Below are positions 49,648 through 62,278 of a DNA stretch of 64,000 bases, one piece after another. Under the pieces are notes generated by a model, which did not search any database, was not told the origin of the DNA, and was given only the letters and a program-made list of their open reading frames with translations. Position 1 is the stretch's first letter. The number at the start of each line of letters is the position of its first letter. This DNA is from Loxodes magnus (taxonomy: Eukaryota; Ciliophora; Karyorelictea; Loxodida; Loxodidae): contig CAMPDV010000132.1 in assembly GCA_946699065.1 (NCBI GenBank), positions 124,001 through 188,000 on the forward strand, read 5' to 3'. A program made the translations under genes and the position numbers.

Positions 49648-51042
49648 TCAGTTATGACTTCTAATACTTCTATAACTCAATTTTTCTAAATCAATCCTCA
49701 TTATTGAAGCTCTTTTCTATTCCACAGCAAAAGTATATCCATAGTTATTTCTTATTTTAATCTCCGTTAAAGCTACAACATCTTTAAAAATTTAACTTTA
49801 TTATCATTATTCTTTGCTTTTTTTATATATTCTTCTTGAATATTCTTTCGTAGAATGATTTTTCATACCTCCAAATATGACAAAAGGCTCTAAAGAAACT
49901 ATAGGTTAAGCAACAGCTTCAGGAAGATTCAAATTTTACTTACTCCATCTATCATTCTATATGTTATACTTTCATATATCTTTTAAAGTTTATACTTTAT
50001 AATTTGCACCTCCAAAAGAATAAATATTTTATTCATCTTAATCTACTACTAAAGTTAAGCAAGCTATTTAAAATGGAAACTAGGAACAGTTTTATCATTT
50101 ACTTTAGTTTGCTATCTTTAACTTTTCTACTGATTATAATATTTGATAATTATTAGTAAATCCTCCAACCACATAAAGATACTTTTAAGCAGCTGCTATT
50201 CCAAAGTAACCTCTTCCCTCATTTAGATCACTAAGTTTAATTCTATTACCTTCATAATCGAACTACCAAGTTTCTTTTATTCCTTTCTTTTAATTTAAGT
50301 TATATCCTCCAATTAAATATAACTTATTTTAGTATTCTATACTTTTATTGTCTAAAGGAATTATAATTTAAACTTAGATTTATCGTAATTACTCTGTTTA
50401 AATATTAAATAAACTTAATCTTTAAATTTCTCAATTAAAATAGTGAATATAGTTAGATTATATAAAGTGGTAGCTTAGTTTATGTTAATTAGTCTAAATC
50501 TGATTTGGTTACTTAGTATTGTATTATAGTTTTTATCTTATTAGATTGTAAGTTAATTTAGAGTTTAGTATTGTAGGTGGTTATGAGTTATATTAGAGTA
50601 TAGTTGGTTTTAGTGATTAGTAGAATTAGATAATATTTGAGTGTTATTTTTGGTAGATAAATGTTGGTTAATGATTGATGATGATATTAGTTAGTGGTAT
50701 TATGAGAGTATTACTAATGTTTGATTATTTGGTTGTAATGGTTTTAGATTTTTCCATAATTTACCTCCTTATCTCTTTTAATTTCTATCTAGCATCTTAA
50801 ATCTTTTATATGTATTATTAGTTTTAAAATATCACTCTTATTAAATCACTTTCTTAAGGTAAATCATCAAATCTAAAATGGAATCCTTTTTAACAAATAG
50901 GACATTACATTATGCCTTATAATCAGTACTGAGTATTCAAACACAAACCACAGTAAATATGTCCACAAGGTAAGACAGTTGGAAGAGCATTAGTTAAGTT
51001 GTAATCTTCTAAGCAGATTAAGCATTTTGGTAACGCTTACAT
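49648..51042 (-). CDS. RING-finger/Kelch protein, copy 1 (464 residues)
   Basis: A probable E3 ubiquitin ligase. The minus strand from ATG 51042 gives a C3HC4 RING near residues 7-55: CLICLEDY..., LPCGHIYCGLC, then QYWLQGIMQCPIC. An Asn/Thr/Gln-rich linker of roughly 150 residues follows, then Kelch blades LYLIGGYN, KYLYVVGGFTNNY, IYSFGGANYK, KDIWKYNIQNDRW and FVIFGG, likely a substrate-binding propeller. TGA encodes the W of QYWLQ (50925-50923) and of DIWKY (49974-49972), both conserved in copy 2, while TGA 49650-49648 ends the ORF at the same codon in both copies. Uninterrupted, 465 codons including the stop. Confidence 0.88.
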
Positions 51043-51135
51043 TTTTATTATTATTTAGACTACAAAAGCTATAAAGCTAATTTATAACAGTTACCATCAA
51101 AAATTAGTATATAAATATCTATTATTACATACTTT

Positions 51136-51430
51136 ATTACATACTTTAAATAATCTAATATTAAGCTTTATATAAAGTAACAATCTCACATTCAGCATGC
51201 CGCCAATCTAGAATCGAAATTGCTAGGTAAATTTAAAAAAGACATGAAAGAGCTTTACAACTTAATCAGATTATAGATATTATTTTTAAGAAAAACGACT
51301 TTGTCTCAAAATCTATAAACTACTAGGAGGAATTTACCAAAAAAAAGAGGCAGAAATCTTAAAACTAAGCAATTTATCAAAAAAGTAGGTAATTTAGAAC
51401 ATCAACTTAGACAAAAACTCTGTGCAAATT
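51136..51430. other. Spacer at duplication edge
   Basis: From the end of the duplicated block to the first codons of the LINE-like ORF1. No separate feature was seen. Confidence 0.4.
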
Positions 51431-51436
51431 ATTATA

Positions 51437-52370
51437 ATGGAAGAAGAAAAAAACGAGCAAATACCATAAAATGAGGACGAGAATATGTAGCTCAAAACTT
51501 TTATAAGGTTAGGATTTACCTATTTCAATAAATTTTTGGAAGAAAGTTACTACAGCCAAAGACTCAGTCCAGCAGAAAGGCAAGAAAATGAAATCGATCA
51601 AGCATTTCTGAATTAAGGATATGGTAAAAATATTGAGAGTATGAAAATCTTTTAGACAGAAATAATTATTATATGATTCAAAGATAAAGATACACTCAAA
51701 CATTTCGGAAATGGTTAAACATGGAAATGTAGAAATTTTTTAATGCCAACAGAGCAAAGAAAAGGAGTTCGTGATTCATTGAGTATTTAACATATATTCA
51801 AATTTGAACCAGGTGAAAATCCATCTATAGCTGTATGGAAAAATAGTATGTATAGAGATAGGAACTATAAAAGGTATAACGTGAGCCAATGAGAAAATGA
51901 AAACTTATTTAGAATTGAAGTAGATCAAAGATGCTTAAAATGTATTTGATAAGTTAGACGAAGGAGGTATAAGCACTTACTTGAGTCATCCATCAATTTG
52001 AAAATGTATGAGCTGTAACAAATAAGGGTATAGCACAAATTAATCCTTAAGAAAAAAAGTTATAAAATAAGTAATTAAAAATGCTAAGGAAGTAAAGACC
52101 AGATTGATGCATTCTGAAATCAGGAATAAAATGCCTTACTATAAAGAGAAACAGATCTTGAAGGAAAATAAAGTGAAGAAAACTGAAGAAAATTAACCTT
52201 CAAATAAAATACTACTTTGAACTTCTAGCAAAAGCAACAAGTTTAAGCCATATTAAAGTTACTTTAAAAGCGATCGACTTTAATAGATACTTAACTACAA
52301 AATTAAATAAATAAACTGAGACGAAACGATACATGTCACAAAAAACAGAAAATAAAATATTAAATAAGGT
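51437..52370 (+). mobile_element. LINE ORF1-like protein, frameshifted
   Basis: From ATG 51437 the plus strand reads MEEEKNEQIPQNEDE, then GYGKNIESMKIFQ and IIIIWFKDKDTLKHFG, resembling the RNA-binding part of LINE ORF1 proteins in position and charge only. Near 51950 the sense shifts phase and continues HPSIWKCMSCNKQGYSTN, a possible C-x2-C knuckle start, then a Lys-rich segment. TGA stands for W in IIIIW and SIW. An endonuclease reading follows downstream on the same strand, so I take this as ORF1 of the same element. Confidence 0.5.
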
Positions 52371-52614
52371 AAAAAAATCTGAAAAAACTAGAAAGCAGTG
52401 ACAGGAAGAAATTATGCATTAACACAACGCTGTCTTAAAAAAGATAGAAAAACATATATAGGAAGATAGTATTGAGTATAAAAATTGAAGACATAAGTAC
52501 AGAAAAAATAATAAACATTAGAACGATATGGTTTCACGCTATTAAAGAAGTAGAAACTAAAAATATAGGGTAGGAGGATTAAGAAAAATAGGAAGTACAA
52601 GGAAATACTAAAAT

Positions 52615-53320
52615 AATAAAATAGACAGAGTTAAACATAGATATAGCAAATGTCAGAGGATTAAAATCAAACAGAAGAATTAAACAAGTTTATGTGTGAA
52701 AAGAAGATAGAAATTATGGCGATTTAAGAAATATTTGTGAATCAAACTGCTGAAATACCTTATATATATGGATTCAGAGCTATAATAAAATTGAGCACAA
52801 GAGACTGCAAAAGAGTAGCATTTATATAAAAGATGGAATTACCAGCAGAAACAAAGTACTGGATATAGCGGATCTCAATCACGCAGAATTATTTTAGAGG
52901 AAGATTAATAGGTTTAACACTTGATGATCGGCTGGCATTTATAAACGTATATAGCACTACAACATCCGACTCTGATTAATTAATAACCTTTTATGAAAGT
53001 CTCTAATAATACATAATAGCAGCAAACTGCAAAGTATTATAAATTTTAATATTAGGAGATTTAAACGTGCATATTCCCCAATTTTTATCGTATAAGCAGA
53101 ATAATTCAGGCTAATGCTTATTTAACTGATGAAAGATTATCATTTGGAATGTAAAATCCGGGTCAAGATAAAACCTTCATCACAACATAAGGAAAAGGAA
53201 AATTAAAATAAATTACTTCTTAACGATCAATATATAACACCTAACATTATCAGAATAAAATTCTATCAATAAAGGCCAGGAGATCATTAGCCAGGTAAAA
53301 TAAAGATAAAAATTGAGGAA
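52615..53320 (+). mobile_element. LINE ORF2 5' part: APE-type endonuclease, degenerate
   Basis: The plus strand reads LNIDIANVRGLKS (start of APE endonucleases), then after a one-base phase change KFMCEKKIEIMAIQE (the 'DIIxLQE' metal-binding strand), CKRVAFI, RLAFINVYSTTTS ('xxNVYxPT') and LILGDLNVH near 53050 ('GDFN' motif, with Leu for Phe). The later SDH motif is not clear and no reverse transcriptase follows before 53940. So the element is truncated on the 3' side as well as frameshifted, unusual for LINEs, which normally lose 5' sequence. Confidence 0.7.
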
Positions 53321-53939
53321 GAATATCGAAAAAGCCCATAAATTAAAAGGATAAACTTTCAAAAATTAATGCAATAAAAGGTTCAAGAAAGATTCAAAGA
53401 ATGATTTGAGAAAATAGATTTTAGCGAATTCGAAAATTTTGATAGCGAAGCATACTATGAAAATGATTAGAATACATCCAAGAAGCGATCAAAACGATAT
53501 GTGGTTTTGTAACAAATAAAATGAGAAAATACTAATATACAATAGAAATAATAAAACTATGAAAATACTTCTAATATCAGGCGAAATAAGTAAAATATCT
53601 AATTAGATAAGGATGCTGATAAATTGATAATTATATTAAAATGAGATAAGAAGCAAGGAGAAAATTTAGACTGCATCAAAAAAAGATAGGAAAAATAAAT
53701 TAAATATTTTCTTAGATGAAATTAATTAAGGAAACTTAAACAACACTTGAAAAGGAATATAAAGATAATTAAAGTAGAGAAAATATGCACCATGGACATT
53801 AAGAAAAATTACTTCTATCAATAATGTTTAATTTAAATACATAGCATTAAAAGAATATCTAGAGTAAAATCTTGCATCTATTAGCTTGATAATACATTTA
53901 TACTGGTAGAGGATATTTTGGCTATGTTTAGCGCTGAAT

Positions 53940-55331
53940 ATGAAAAGGTACTAATTAGATTATATTTATTAGTTAAAGGTTTAGTCTTATGAAGACTAAG
54001 TTGGTGTTTATATTGTCTCTAGATTGATCTATACTTGGTAATGATTTATAACTAAAAGCTGATTGATTGACTATGAAGGTATCTAAGACTTAGTTGAAGG
54101 TAGTAAATAGTATGTGGTATTTGAAGCATATTGGTATAATAACTCTCTGTCTAGATCTAAATGTTTTAAGTAACTGATGATAGTTTGTTTAGTGAATATT
54201 GGCATTAATGTTACATAATGAAATAGTTGGATTTGAAGGTAAATAGAAATAATTTAGTATGTTTTTAAGTTTGGAAGATATATTGAAATAAGTAAAGGAT
54301 AAAATCTAAGGAGTATTAAGGTATAGCTTAAGCATATAGGCAAATTAAAGTTAGAAAATATAGTAATAAAAGTTGATAAAGCTAAGTATAATATATACTA
54401 TCTCAATTATATATTTTAAGGTATATAAATAAGCTAGTGATATCTATTAGGTAAATAATAAAGCTCAGATTTAGTATGAAGCAAATTAAACCTAATAAAT
54501 TTCAGTAAGTAATAGAACGTTAAGTTTAGAAAAGAAAATATAGATTAACTTCAAGCTAAATAGGAGTAAGATATTATTAATGAAGTCAACTCTTAATTCA
54601 CTTACTAACAAAATTTGAATCAGTTTAGTTGATTTTAGTCTAAAAGTGTGTTTTGACATGCTTAGTAAGAAAGTTTGACTAGAATCTGTAGGAAATAGAA
54701 GCTGGTAAATAACTTTGATGAGCAAAATAAAGTAATGTTATTATATAAAAAGCTTAGTTAACTTGAATAAATAGCAGAATATTTTAAGGTTATTCATGTT
54801 CTAAGAGATTTTATAGGGATTTGAAGATAAAGAGTATATCAATAGATAAATTATATCCCTAAACTTGAGGGAATAAAATAAATTTATTAAAAGAACTCTA
54901 AAAATGAACGAGAGTATAACTATCTAGCTTCTTTTCATGTAAGAAGTCAGATATCTAATGGTTAGCTTGTATTATTAAGAAGTCAAGGAAAGAAGTTTGA
55001 TAAAGAGGAAATTCTTAAGAAATATTAAAAAAGATTAATGATAATTAGAATCATCCTGAGTTGAATAAAAAATGTAAGATCAAGAAATAATTTGTCTTCA
55101 GAATAAATTATCTAGACAATATAGAGATATAAGATTTGAAAGATAAATAAAGAACTTTATTTACTTAAGAAAGAAGAGTAGATGATTTTAGTTTGAATCA
55201 AGAACGTATATATATAGTATATTATAGAGATTATCTTAAGTTATACTTCTAATGCTTTTAGTCATTATAGAAAATTAAATTAATGCATAAATACGAGTAC
55301 TAAGAAACGCTATACATTCTAATTAATTTGA
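53940..55331 (+). CDS. Candidate ORF, unknown protein (463 residues)
   Basis: Not recognised. From ATG 53940 the frame holds for 464 codons to TGA 55329-55331. Sequence is evenly mixed: MKRYQLDYIYQLKVQSYED, YVFKFGRYIEISKG, KHIGKLKLENIVIKVDKAKY, EYNYLASFHVRSQISNGQ. Trp is frequent, partly TGA-encoded. The minus-strand ORF at 54492-54725 is Leu/Phe-rich and is its antisense. It directly follows the LINE endonuclease fragment, but no retroelement motif was found in it. The true start could be upstream. Confidence 0.45.
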
Positions 55332-55616
55332 TATATGTTTATAAGAGTTTTATTATAATTTACTTAATAAGAAATTATTAAGATTTTATTTTTAAATTTA
55401 CCACAAAATATCCATTATTTTCATATTTCTGTCTTCCTAACTAGCAATATTAGTAAAACTTTGTTCTACAAGACATTTGACGAATCCTTCTATTTAATAA
55501 CATGTCTTAACAATACTTTACTATTCCATTATTTTCCATATTTATACTCTTTCTAGGTTTTCATTTGGAAATCTTGCTTGATGTCTAAATAATTAGTCTA
55601 GGGGTTATTTACAATG

Positions 55617-58306
55617 TCAATTGGTATGACTTTTGATAGATATTTTAGATGATTAGTAAGGCACTTTTTAGAAATTTTAGATTGACAATGTAACATCCTT
55701 GTTGATCTACTTCTAGGATACTTTTGTTTAACTGCAGGTTCTTAACTTTAATCTTGCTATTAATTCTCCTAATTGAATAGCTAAACCTAAATTTCCTCTA
55801 TTAATCATTTGAATTTCTTATATAAAAACTTTATCTATTTTCTCTTAAAAATCCCTTATAGATATTTTGCTTAAGTTCATACTTGATAGAACTCCAAGAT
55901 ATTGGGTCTTTATTAATATTCATACTAAAAGCATCTTAATAGCAAATTATTAATTTAGTGAGCTTACTAGATCATTTATCTTCAAAAGGTTATAATTAAA
56001 TCTAGGTAACTGTACAAGGTATTAACTTGTACAGAATCAGAAAAACTCATAATTGATTAAAAAGTAAGTTTAAGGGTATAAAGCTATACTTTTAACTTTA
56101 GAGTACAAAGATAAAAGATCTATCTCAGTTATTAATCATATAAATGATTATTCAATAAGCTTCTATATTAGTCATTTAAACTCATTTTTCAAATATTACA
56201 ATGTATAGAGCTTCATATATATAGATTTAGGTAAAAACCATTCAAACAAAAACAGACTATTATTAACTCTTTAAAACTTATATAATCCATTCTTTTACAA
56301 GGACAATCAACTTTAGCTTTATTTCCACAAGGACATTCTATTTTACAATTTGCTTTATGGATCACAAAGGCACATTTTAGACTATTTATTCAATCGGATT
56401 TGAATAAGAGATAGTGGCTTTTCCTATTTAGATACTTACAATGTTTCCTATTAACTTGATTCATTTTCATCTTTTTTAAAATTTTGAGCATGATATTAAT
56501 CCAAAGCTTCTTACACCTTACCTAAGAAGCTATATGTTGATTCTTGATGCTTGACAGATGTCTAAATAATCTAATAATACTTGTCACTATTAATTTAAGA
56601 AGCCAACTTGCTTTCTTCTTCTAATTTTATAGCCAATATTCTAACTTCTGACTAAGAAGAACAGCTTGATTTGGCTAAAATATCTCTCTACTATCTCTTA
56701 TCCGTTTGATTTGGCTTTTAATTAGGATGGATATAAGTGTATATAATTTGATTTATAGATGTCCTTTAGAGCTGAGGTTAATAAAGGCGTAGCTAATCTT
56801 GCATATAATTAGATAATAATGAAATAAAGGCCTATGGCTAATTGATGGCATTTTCATATGTTTCTCCTTTAATACTTTGATGGTTATTAATTGGTAGCTA
56901 GCTATATATATAAGTGCTTCTTTTGAAGGTTGCTTGTGTTTTTCATTTGAGATAAATCTCTTAAAAATAGAGTTTCTTAGATAGCTATATTATTATACAT
57001 AAGAGTATCTAATGGATATATAGTAATTAATACTCCAGATATTAATAAATCTCTATAGAAGGGATAATTCTTAATTATTAGTAAAGTAGAGATAAAATGC
57101 CATATATGATGTATTAAACTCAGTTAGATATATAAAAATGAGCTAAATCTAGTTAATAGCTAATTAATATATGCAATTAGACAGTTAACCTTACTCCTAT
57201 CATTAACTCAAAAGTGTTTGATGTAAACTGAAAATAGGGAAGTTTATAAAGGTTATGTAGCAAGATATTAAACTGCAAATTGCTAGGATCTAAATAAGAA
57301 GCTAAAATACTATAATGTTGATTATGATCTCTATTAGCATCTTAAATACTTTTAACTATTTACTTAGTAAAATTGTATACCTAGCTAATCACTTAAAGAC
57401 TAGAATCAATAAATTTCATAATGTCACTCAATCTAGAGTATTGGCCTAATATCATTAGTATGTCTTAATGATTGTTTAAACTCATCTTACTGAATTTTAG
57501 ATGTTTTTTCAATAATTTTCAAAAGCTTAAGGCTTATAACTGGAAATTAAATTAAGATTTGTACAGAAGATTAAAGCTTTTTTATAGAATTATGTAAATA
57601 GGTCAGCTTCTCAACTAGGTATTATGCTTCAGTCAATATCTTAATTATTATCTTGGATTAAAACAAGCATAGAAACTAGTTCAAGAGTAAGATATCTTTA
57701 TTTCTAAAACTGTTACAAATTACTTGTGCCAATCAAAAAAAGACTCACAAAAACATTCAGCTTTTATTTTTCTTGCTATGATAGACAAACTGATTTCAGA
57801 TTATAGTTCCTTAATATCTTTCTACTAGTTTAATCTAAAGTGGAAAAAAGTAAATATTCTCTATATAAAGCGAAAGAAACCATCCATAAAAAAGTAAGAG
57901 ATATTATTATAGTGCAGGTACTTAATTAACTTCAATTGATCAATTTCATTTAAAAAACTTGCTTAAATAAATAAATCTTTTAGAAAGGTTAAAGATGAAT
58001 ATTCCCCTTCTTTGAGCCTTAGCCAATAAGAATTAAAAGAGTATAATTAGATATTCGTTATTGTAAAATAGGTCCAACATTTAAGTTCTTCTACTTTAAT
58101 TTTCTTCTTCCAATTATTCTTATAAAGCTAAAACTTCTACTCCTTATTTTTACTTTTATTCTTGTAAATCCTTAATTTAACACAAGCTATGGAGCTAATA
58201 GCTGGTTTAAGACAATGATGCAAATCATATGATTAAAAGGGAAGCTAATTAAATAAATAGAAGCAATTCTTACCTCGTATCTTCGTATTGAGTAACTAAA
58301 ATTCAT
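55617..58306 (-). CDS. Candidate large ORF, unknown protein (886 residues), 29-nt intron
   Basis: Not recognised. ATG 58306 opens an 11-codon exon (MNFSYSIRRYE); intron 58273-58245 starts GTAAGA and ends ATTAG; exon 2 continues in phase LPFQSYDLHHCLKPAISS. The same frame continues to TGA 55619-55617, 887 codons after removing the intron, with natural composition throughout (YLDPSNLQFNILLHNLYKLP; LEEESKLASQINSDKYYQI; MINRGNLGLAIQLGEL). The middle is rich in aromatic and aliphatic residues. Competing readings exist near 56270-56450, where another frame gives a Cys-rich IECPCGNKAKVDCPC, and at 55400-55900, so an undetected intron may change the C-terminus. Confidence 0.5.
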
Positions 58307-58319
58307 TCGATATATCTCC

Positions 58320-58750
58320 TTTAAACTATGAGTAGAAAATTAAGATTTAATTAAACATAAACTCTCTTAAATTGGAGTAACAAACTTTAACCCAATAAGT
58401 ATAAGTACCTATAAAAAACATTAATACAAACTTAAAACCCTAAATTTAAAAACACATAACAGACTTTAAGTCTCTAGACTTATACATCAAATTCTTAAAC
58501 CAAAACCTAATCTTAGAGCCTTCAAAATTTAACATCATCAAAGATACCTTTTAATTTCATATTTATATGCAAATTTCCATTTACCATCATAAAATCAATA
58601 TATGCACTTTTCATCCTCATTATTATGTAAATCATAGATTCAAGTACTCCCACAATATTTCCTATCTTAAAACCTAATTCACTCTCCTTACTTCAAATTG
58701 TCAAAACATTGCTTAACCAAGTAAATACAGTTAAATAGAAGAGAGGCTTT
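58320..58750. other. Divergent intergenic region
   Basis: Lies between the start of the minus-strand gene (58306) and a plus-strand candidate ORF, so it would contain divergent promoters. It includes ACCCTAAA once, not a telomere array. No other signal was seen. Confidence 0.35.
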
Positions 58751-58759
58751 AGATATGAG

Positions 58760-59903
58760 ACAGCACTATGTTACATAATTAATCAATGCAGATTAGTTTT
58801 TATATCTCTAAGTTAATGGACCAGAAGTCTATAACTAATACAATAAAGCAGTTTATAACGCTAATGGACAAATACTACTTCCTTCTGATTAAGAAAATGA
58901 AAATCTTTGCTTGCTTTTATAAAATACTACAACTGGACAAATCTTCCACTTTTAACTGAATCTAATTATACAATGAAGCAGCCAGTATTCGAACAGGATT
59001 TAAATATGAACAATTTTTCAGAATCATTCCCAAAAAGTTCCTTGAATCTAAACAAAAAAATTTCATCAAATATAGTAGAATATTGAGTCACTAAGCTTTT
59101 CTTACTTATTAACGAAGATTACTCTTAAAGGATTTAGTCAATAGTCAATTATCCTTAAATCTACAAAAAGGGATTTACTTTAATCCTTAGATACAGAAAT
59201 TAGGACAGTCTTTGGAAAAATTAGTTTTAATGGATTCTAGTTCGGTGATAGAGTGACTTTGAGTGATTTAAAATATCAATTTTATTGTTTAGAGCTATCT
59301 TTAAACTCAGTTTTAGAGTAGATCTCTTTAAATTAAATAGACTAAAAGTAACTGATTAGTATTAAGTTCAAGACATATAACATCTTAAAATTTAAGTTAA
59401 TTTAAGTAGGAAATATAGAGGGTTATAAAGTTGAGATAATTAAAGATATTATCTGACATCCAAATGCAACAGACACATCCTCTAAAAGTTAAAACGAGTT
59501 ACTAATTTCATGATTATATCAATACAGATGGTAGCTATATAAGATGAGTAAATGTATTTACAAGGGAAGAGAATTTGGTTTCAACATAATAAATATCAGA
59601 AATTATATTTTAGCGTTTTAAAAAATCAATCAAATATATATTTATACAGGCGCTAGTGTATTTAACTATGATTATGTTATGAGCGAATTATCACAAAAGA
59701 AGGATTAGTATGGACTTATCCGTTTAATATCTACAAGTAGCTTACTTACTTTTCAACTAATGGAGTTTTATGTAGACCAAAGATTTATTGTACCTTTCAC
59801 TTTTGGAGGAAATACAACTCCTGATTTATCTGACTCTTAGTGATTTCCTTATTCCGTCCGAACTAAACTAAGATCTGCTTTTTAAGGATAAATTTCTGCT
59901 TTA
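58760..59903 (+). CDS. Candidate ORF cut by duplication copy 2
   Basis: Not recognised. The plus strand is protein-like throughout: near 58800-59250 it reads NTIKQFITLMDKYYFLL and EAASIRTGFKYEQFF in one phase, later IRTVFGKISFNGFQFGDRV, and near its end GLIRLISTSSLLTFQLMEFYVDQ, VPFTFGGNTTPDLSDSQ and KLRSAFQGQISAL. Phase changes suggest small introns or frameshifts. The reading stops exactly at about 59903, where the duplicated block begins, so the 3' end has probably been replaced by the duplication. Confidence 0.35.
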
Positions 59904-60697
59904 TTATGTGTCCTTTTAAACGCAAAATAAATCTAAGTTAGGTTTTTTAAGAAATTATTTATTTTTAACTTTATAATTTCTTGGTATCTTTAACATATTT
60001 ATTTTATGTTTCCTAGTCTTCTACATAGTCAGCATATAATTGATCTTATTTTTATTACTTGATTAATTATCTAATTTTTTTAGTTTTATTAGTATTTAAG
60101 TTTGATTACACAATCTCCATTGGATTGTGTATAGCTTTAATCATAAGTTATTAATGGCTTATTTAATTAAGATTTCTAATTTATTATATTTTATCTTCTG
60201 TTTTTTTTCTTAATTAAATAGAAGTCTAGAAGCTTTTAAGCTAAATTCTGTATTAAATATTTTATTATAATTTAGAGTTATTTAATTTTAAAGTAAATGC
60301 TGTTTATTTGCTTAATTAATTGCAAAACATTTAAACAAACATTATAAAAAAAAGTTATTATTTTTACTTTTTAGATTAATGTACTTCTCTCATTGTTTAT
60401 AGAAAATATTAAAAATGTGCTCTAATTATTGAGATAAAGGGAAGTTATTAAGGTCTTATAGTTAGGTTATCTATGATTTGAAGGGTTGTAGATCTTAAAA
60501 TTAGTGTTATCTCAGTTTGATGAGCTAATAATTTGATAAGGAAAGAGTTGTAAATAAGTAAAAAATTATAAGATGAAATGAAATAAAAATTTGATTAGAA
60601 AGTTTTAGCAAACTAAATGAAAAATGAATAGGATTGTAAAGATAAAATAAGAATAAAAAAATAAAAGAATTTTTATAAAGAATTTAATCATTCACAA

Positions 60698-61681
60698 TCA
60701 AAAAGTAAAGCTATATCTTTTCGAATTAAAGATTTAAACAATTATTTAAAAAGATTGGAGTTATAAAAATATGACAGTTACTTTTTGGAACTTATTTTGT
60801 TCAATGGGTTTTTGGCAATTTTTTTTTTCTCCTATAAGGCTAAACTTTGGTTTTTTCCTCAAATCTAAGGTAATTAAGTCATTTTATCTCAGGTGCAAAT
60901 TAAATAATTATTTAAGTAATTTTTATTCTTTAGAATTAAATATTTGCTACCAATCTTTATAATTTCTTATCCTTTATTTAGCTTTTCTTTAGGTATCTTA
61001 TTTATATTTATATATCTTTTATTTCAACTTGTTTTTTCTTGTTACATATTTTACTACTTCTTTTGATTTTTCAACCCAATTTATTATTAATTTTATTTGC
61101 ATTTTATCTTCTTCATAGTATCGTGTCTAATTTTTTGTTAGTTTACACATCATCATGTTGCCAAATTACTTAACTTTACACATATGTAAAACTTTTTGTA
61201 TGATTTTTGTGAAGTCTTTTAGCTATTTTTCTGTTGGAACTAAGCTTTTGTTTATACCAAAGTGAATTAGGTAGTTATTATTGTTGTAGTATTAATTTAT
61301 ATTTATCTTCTTGTTAAAATATAAAAAGCTTAATATTATTATATTTTATGCTAAAGAATTTATTAATTTATTCTTAATCAAATAAAACAGTTAGAATAAG
61401 TCCAGTTGCTATTATTCATACTTAATCTATATATTATCCTAATTCTCTCTAACAGTACTCAAGAGTTCCATTAATGCAAAAGTTAAATTATTTTTGCTAT
61501 GTTTGAGTTGTAACGTTTAAAATGTCTCTCTATAATCGATAGATTATTCCTATTTCTTAGACGAAGTTTTCTATTTTATTCTCTTTATTTTCTTCAAAAA
61601 AATTGCTAATTAAAATATTTTATTTTCTGCTAATTTTATTAGTTTATCTTATTTTTCTTGTTTTTTCTCATCATTAGACAT
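60698..61681 (-). CDS. Unknown protein, duplicated gene, copy 2 (327 residues)
   Basis: Counterpart of 47956-49032: same start (ATG 61681 minus strand), same terminal TGA context (60700-60698). It is 93 bases shorter through in-frame net deletions, including the loss of a stretch near 60716. The Phe-rich plus-strand ORF at 60771-60962 is its antisense. Function unknown. Confidence 0.5.
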
Positions 61682-62278
61682 ACCTTCTAATAACTTTATA
61701 TGGATGTAACTGAGTATAGTTTAATGGACTATCATATTAATATCGAAAAACTATTATTTTGAGTTTTTATCGAGAGTATATGCGTTATAATGGCTTTATT
61801 TCATTATTGGCTATAGAAGATACATTTTTAAGTATATATAGTAGTTAGTTTAAATAATATAAAGGAATTAATGCATTTTAGAGTTGAAGATGTTGACTTG
61901 ATGATAGTAGTGATGATTTAATTAGCATTTAGTATAGATATAGCTTAATGATTATTTGATTGTTTTTGATTTGATTAGTTAAATAGTAATCTAAGTAGTA
62001 CTTGTATAATTTGAATATAAGGATGTATCTAAAGATAGTTTTTGACTATGTTGAATATAAGTATGTTATAAGCTGTATGTTTTTATCTAAATAATGATAA
62101 TATTTGAATAATAGATTTTTAAAGATGTTTAGATAAAATTTGATGCTTTATTTATTTCAGACGCTTTAAATATTTTAATAAGTAGTAACATATTTAACTA
62201 ATTATAGATCTTTAAACTACTTCATTGCATATAAAACTATATTTATTATAAATAATATAGATATTATTATTATTTTTA

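Larger units (their letters stand above)
47148..51135. repeat. Segmental direct duplication, copy 1
   Basis: This block matches 59904-63770 almost throughout, with scattered substitutions and indels and a nearly unchanged right third (about 50420-51110 against 63040-63750). It begins TTATGTGTCCTTTTAAACGC and ends at the shared ATTAGTATATAAATAT. No terminal inverted repeats or target duplications were seen at the edges. Each copy carries two minus-strand genes. Confidence 0.93.

Noticed and set aside
58400..58460. Telomere-like ACCCTAAA
   Set aside because: Single occurrence, not a tandem array.
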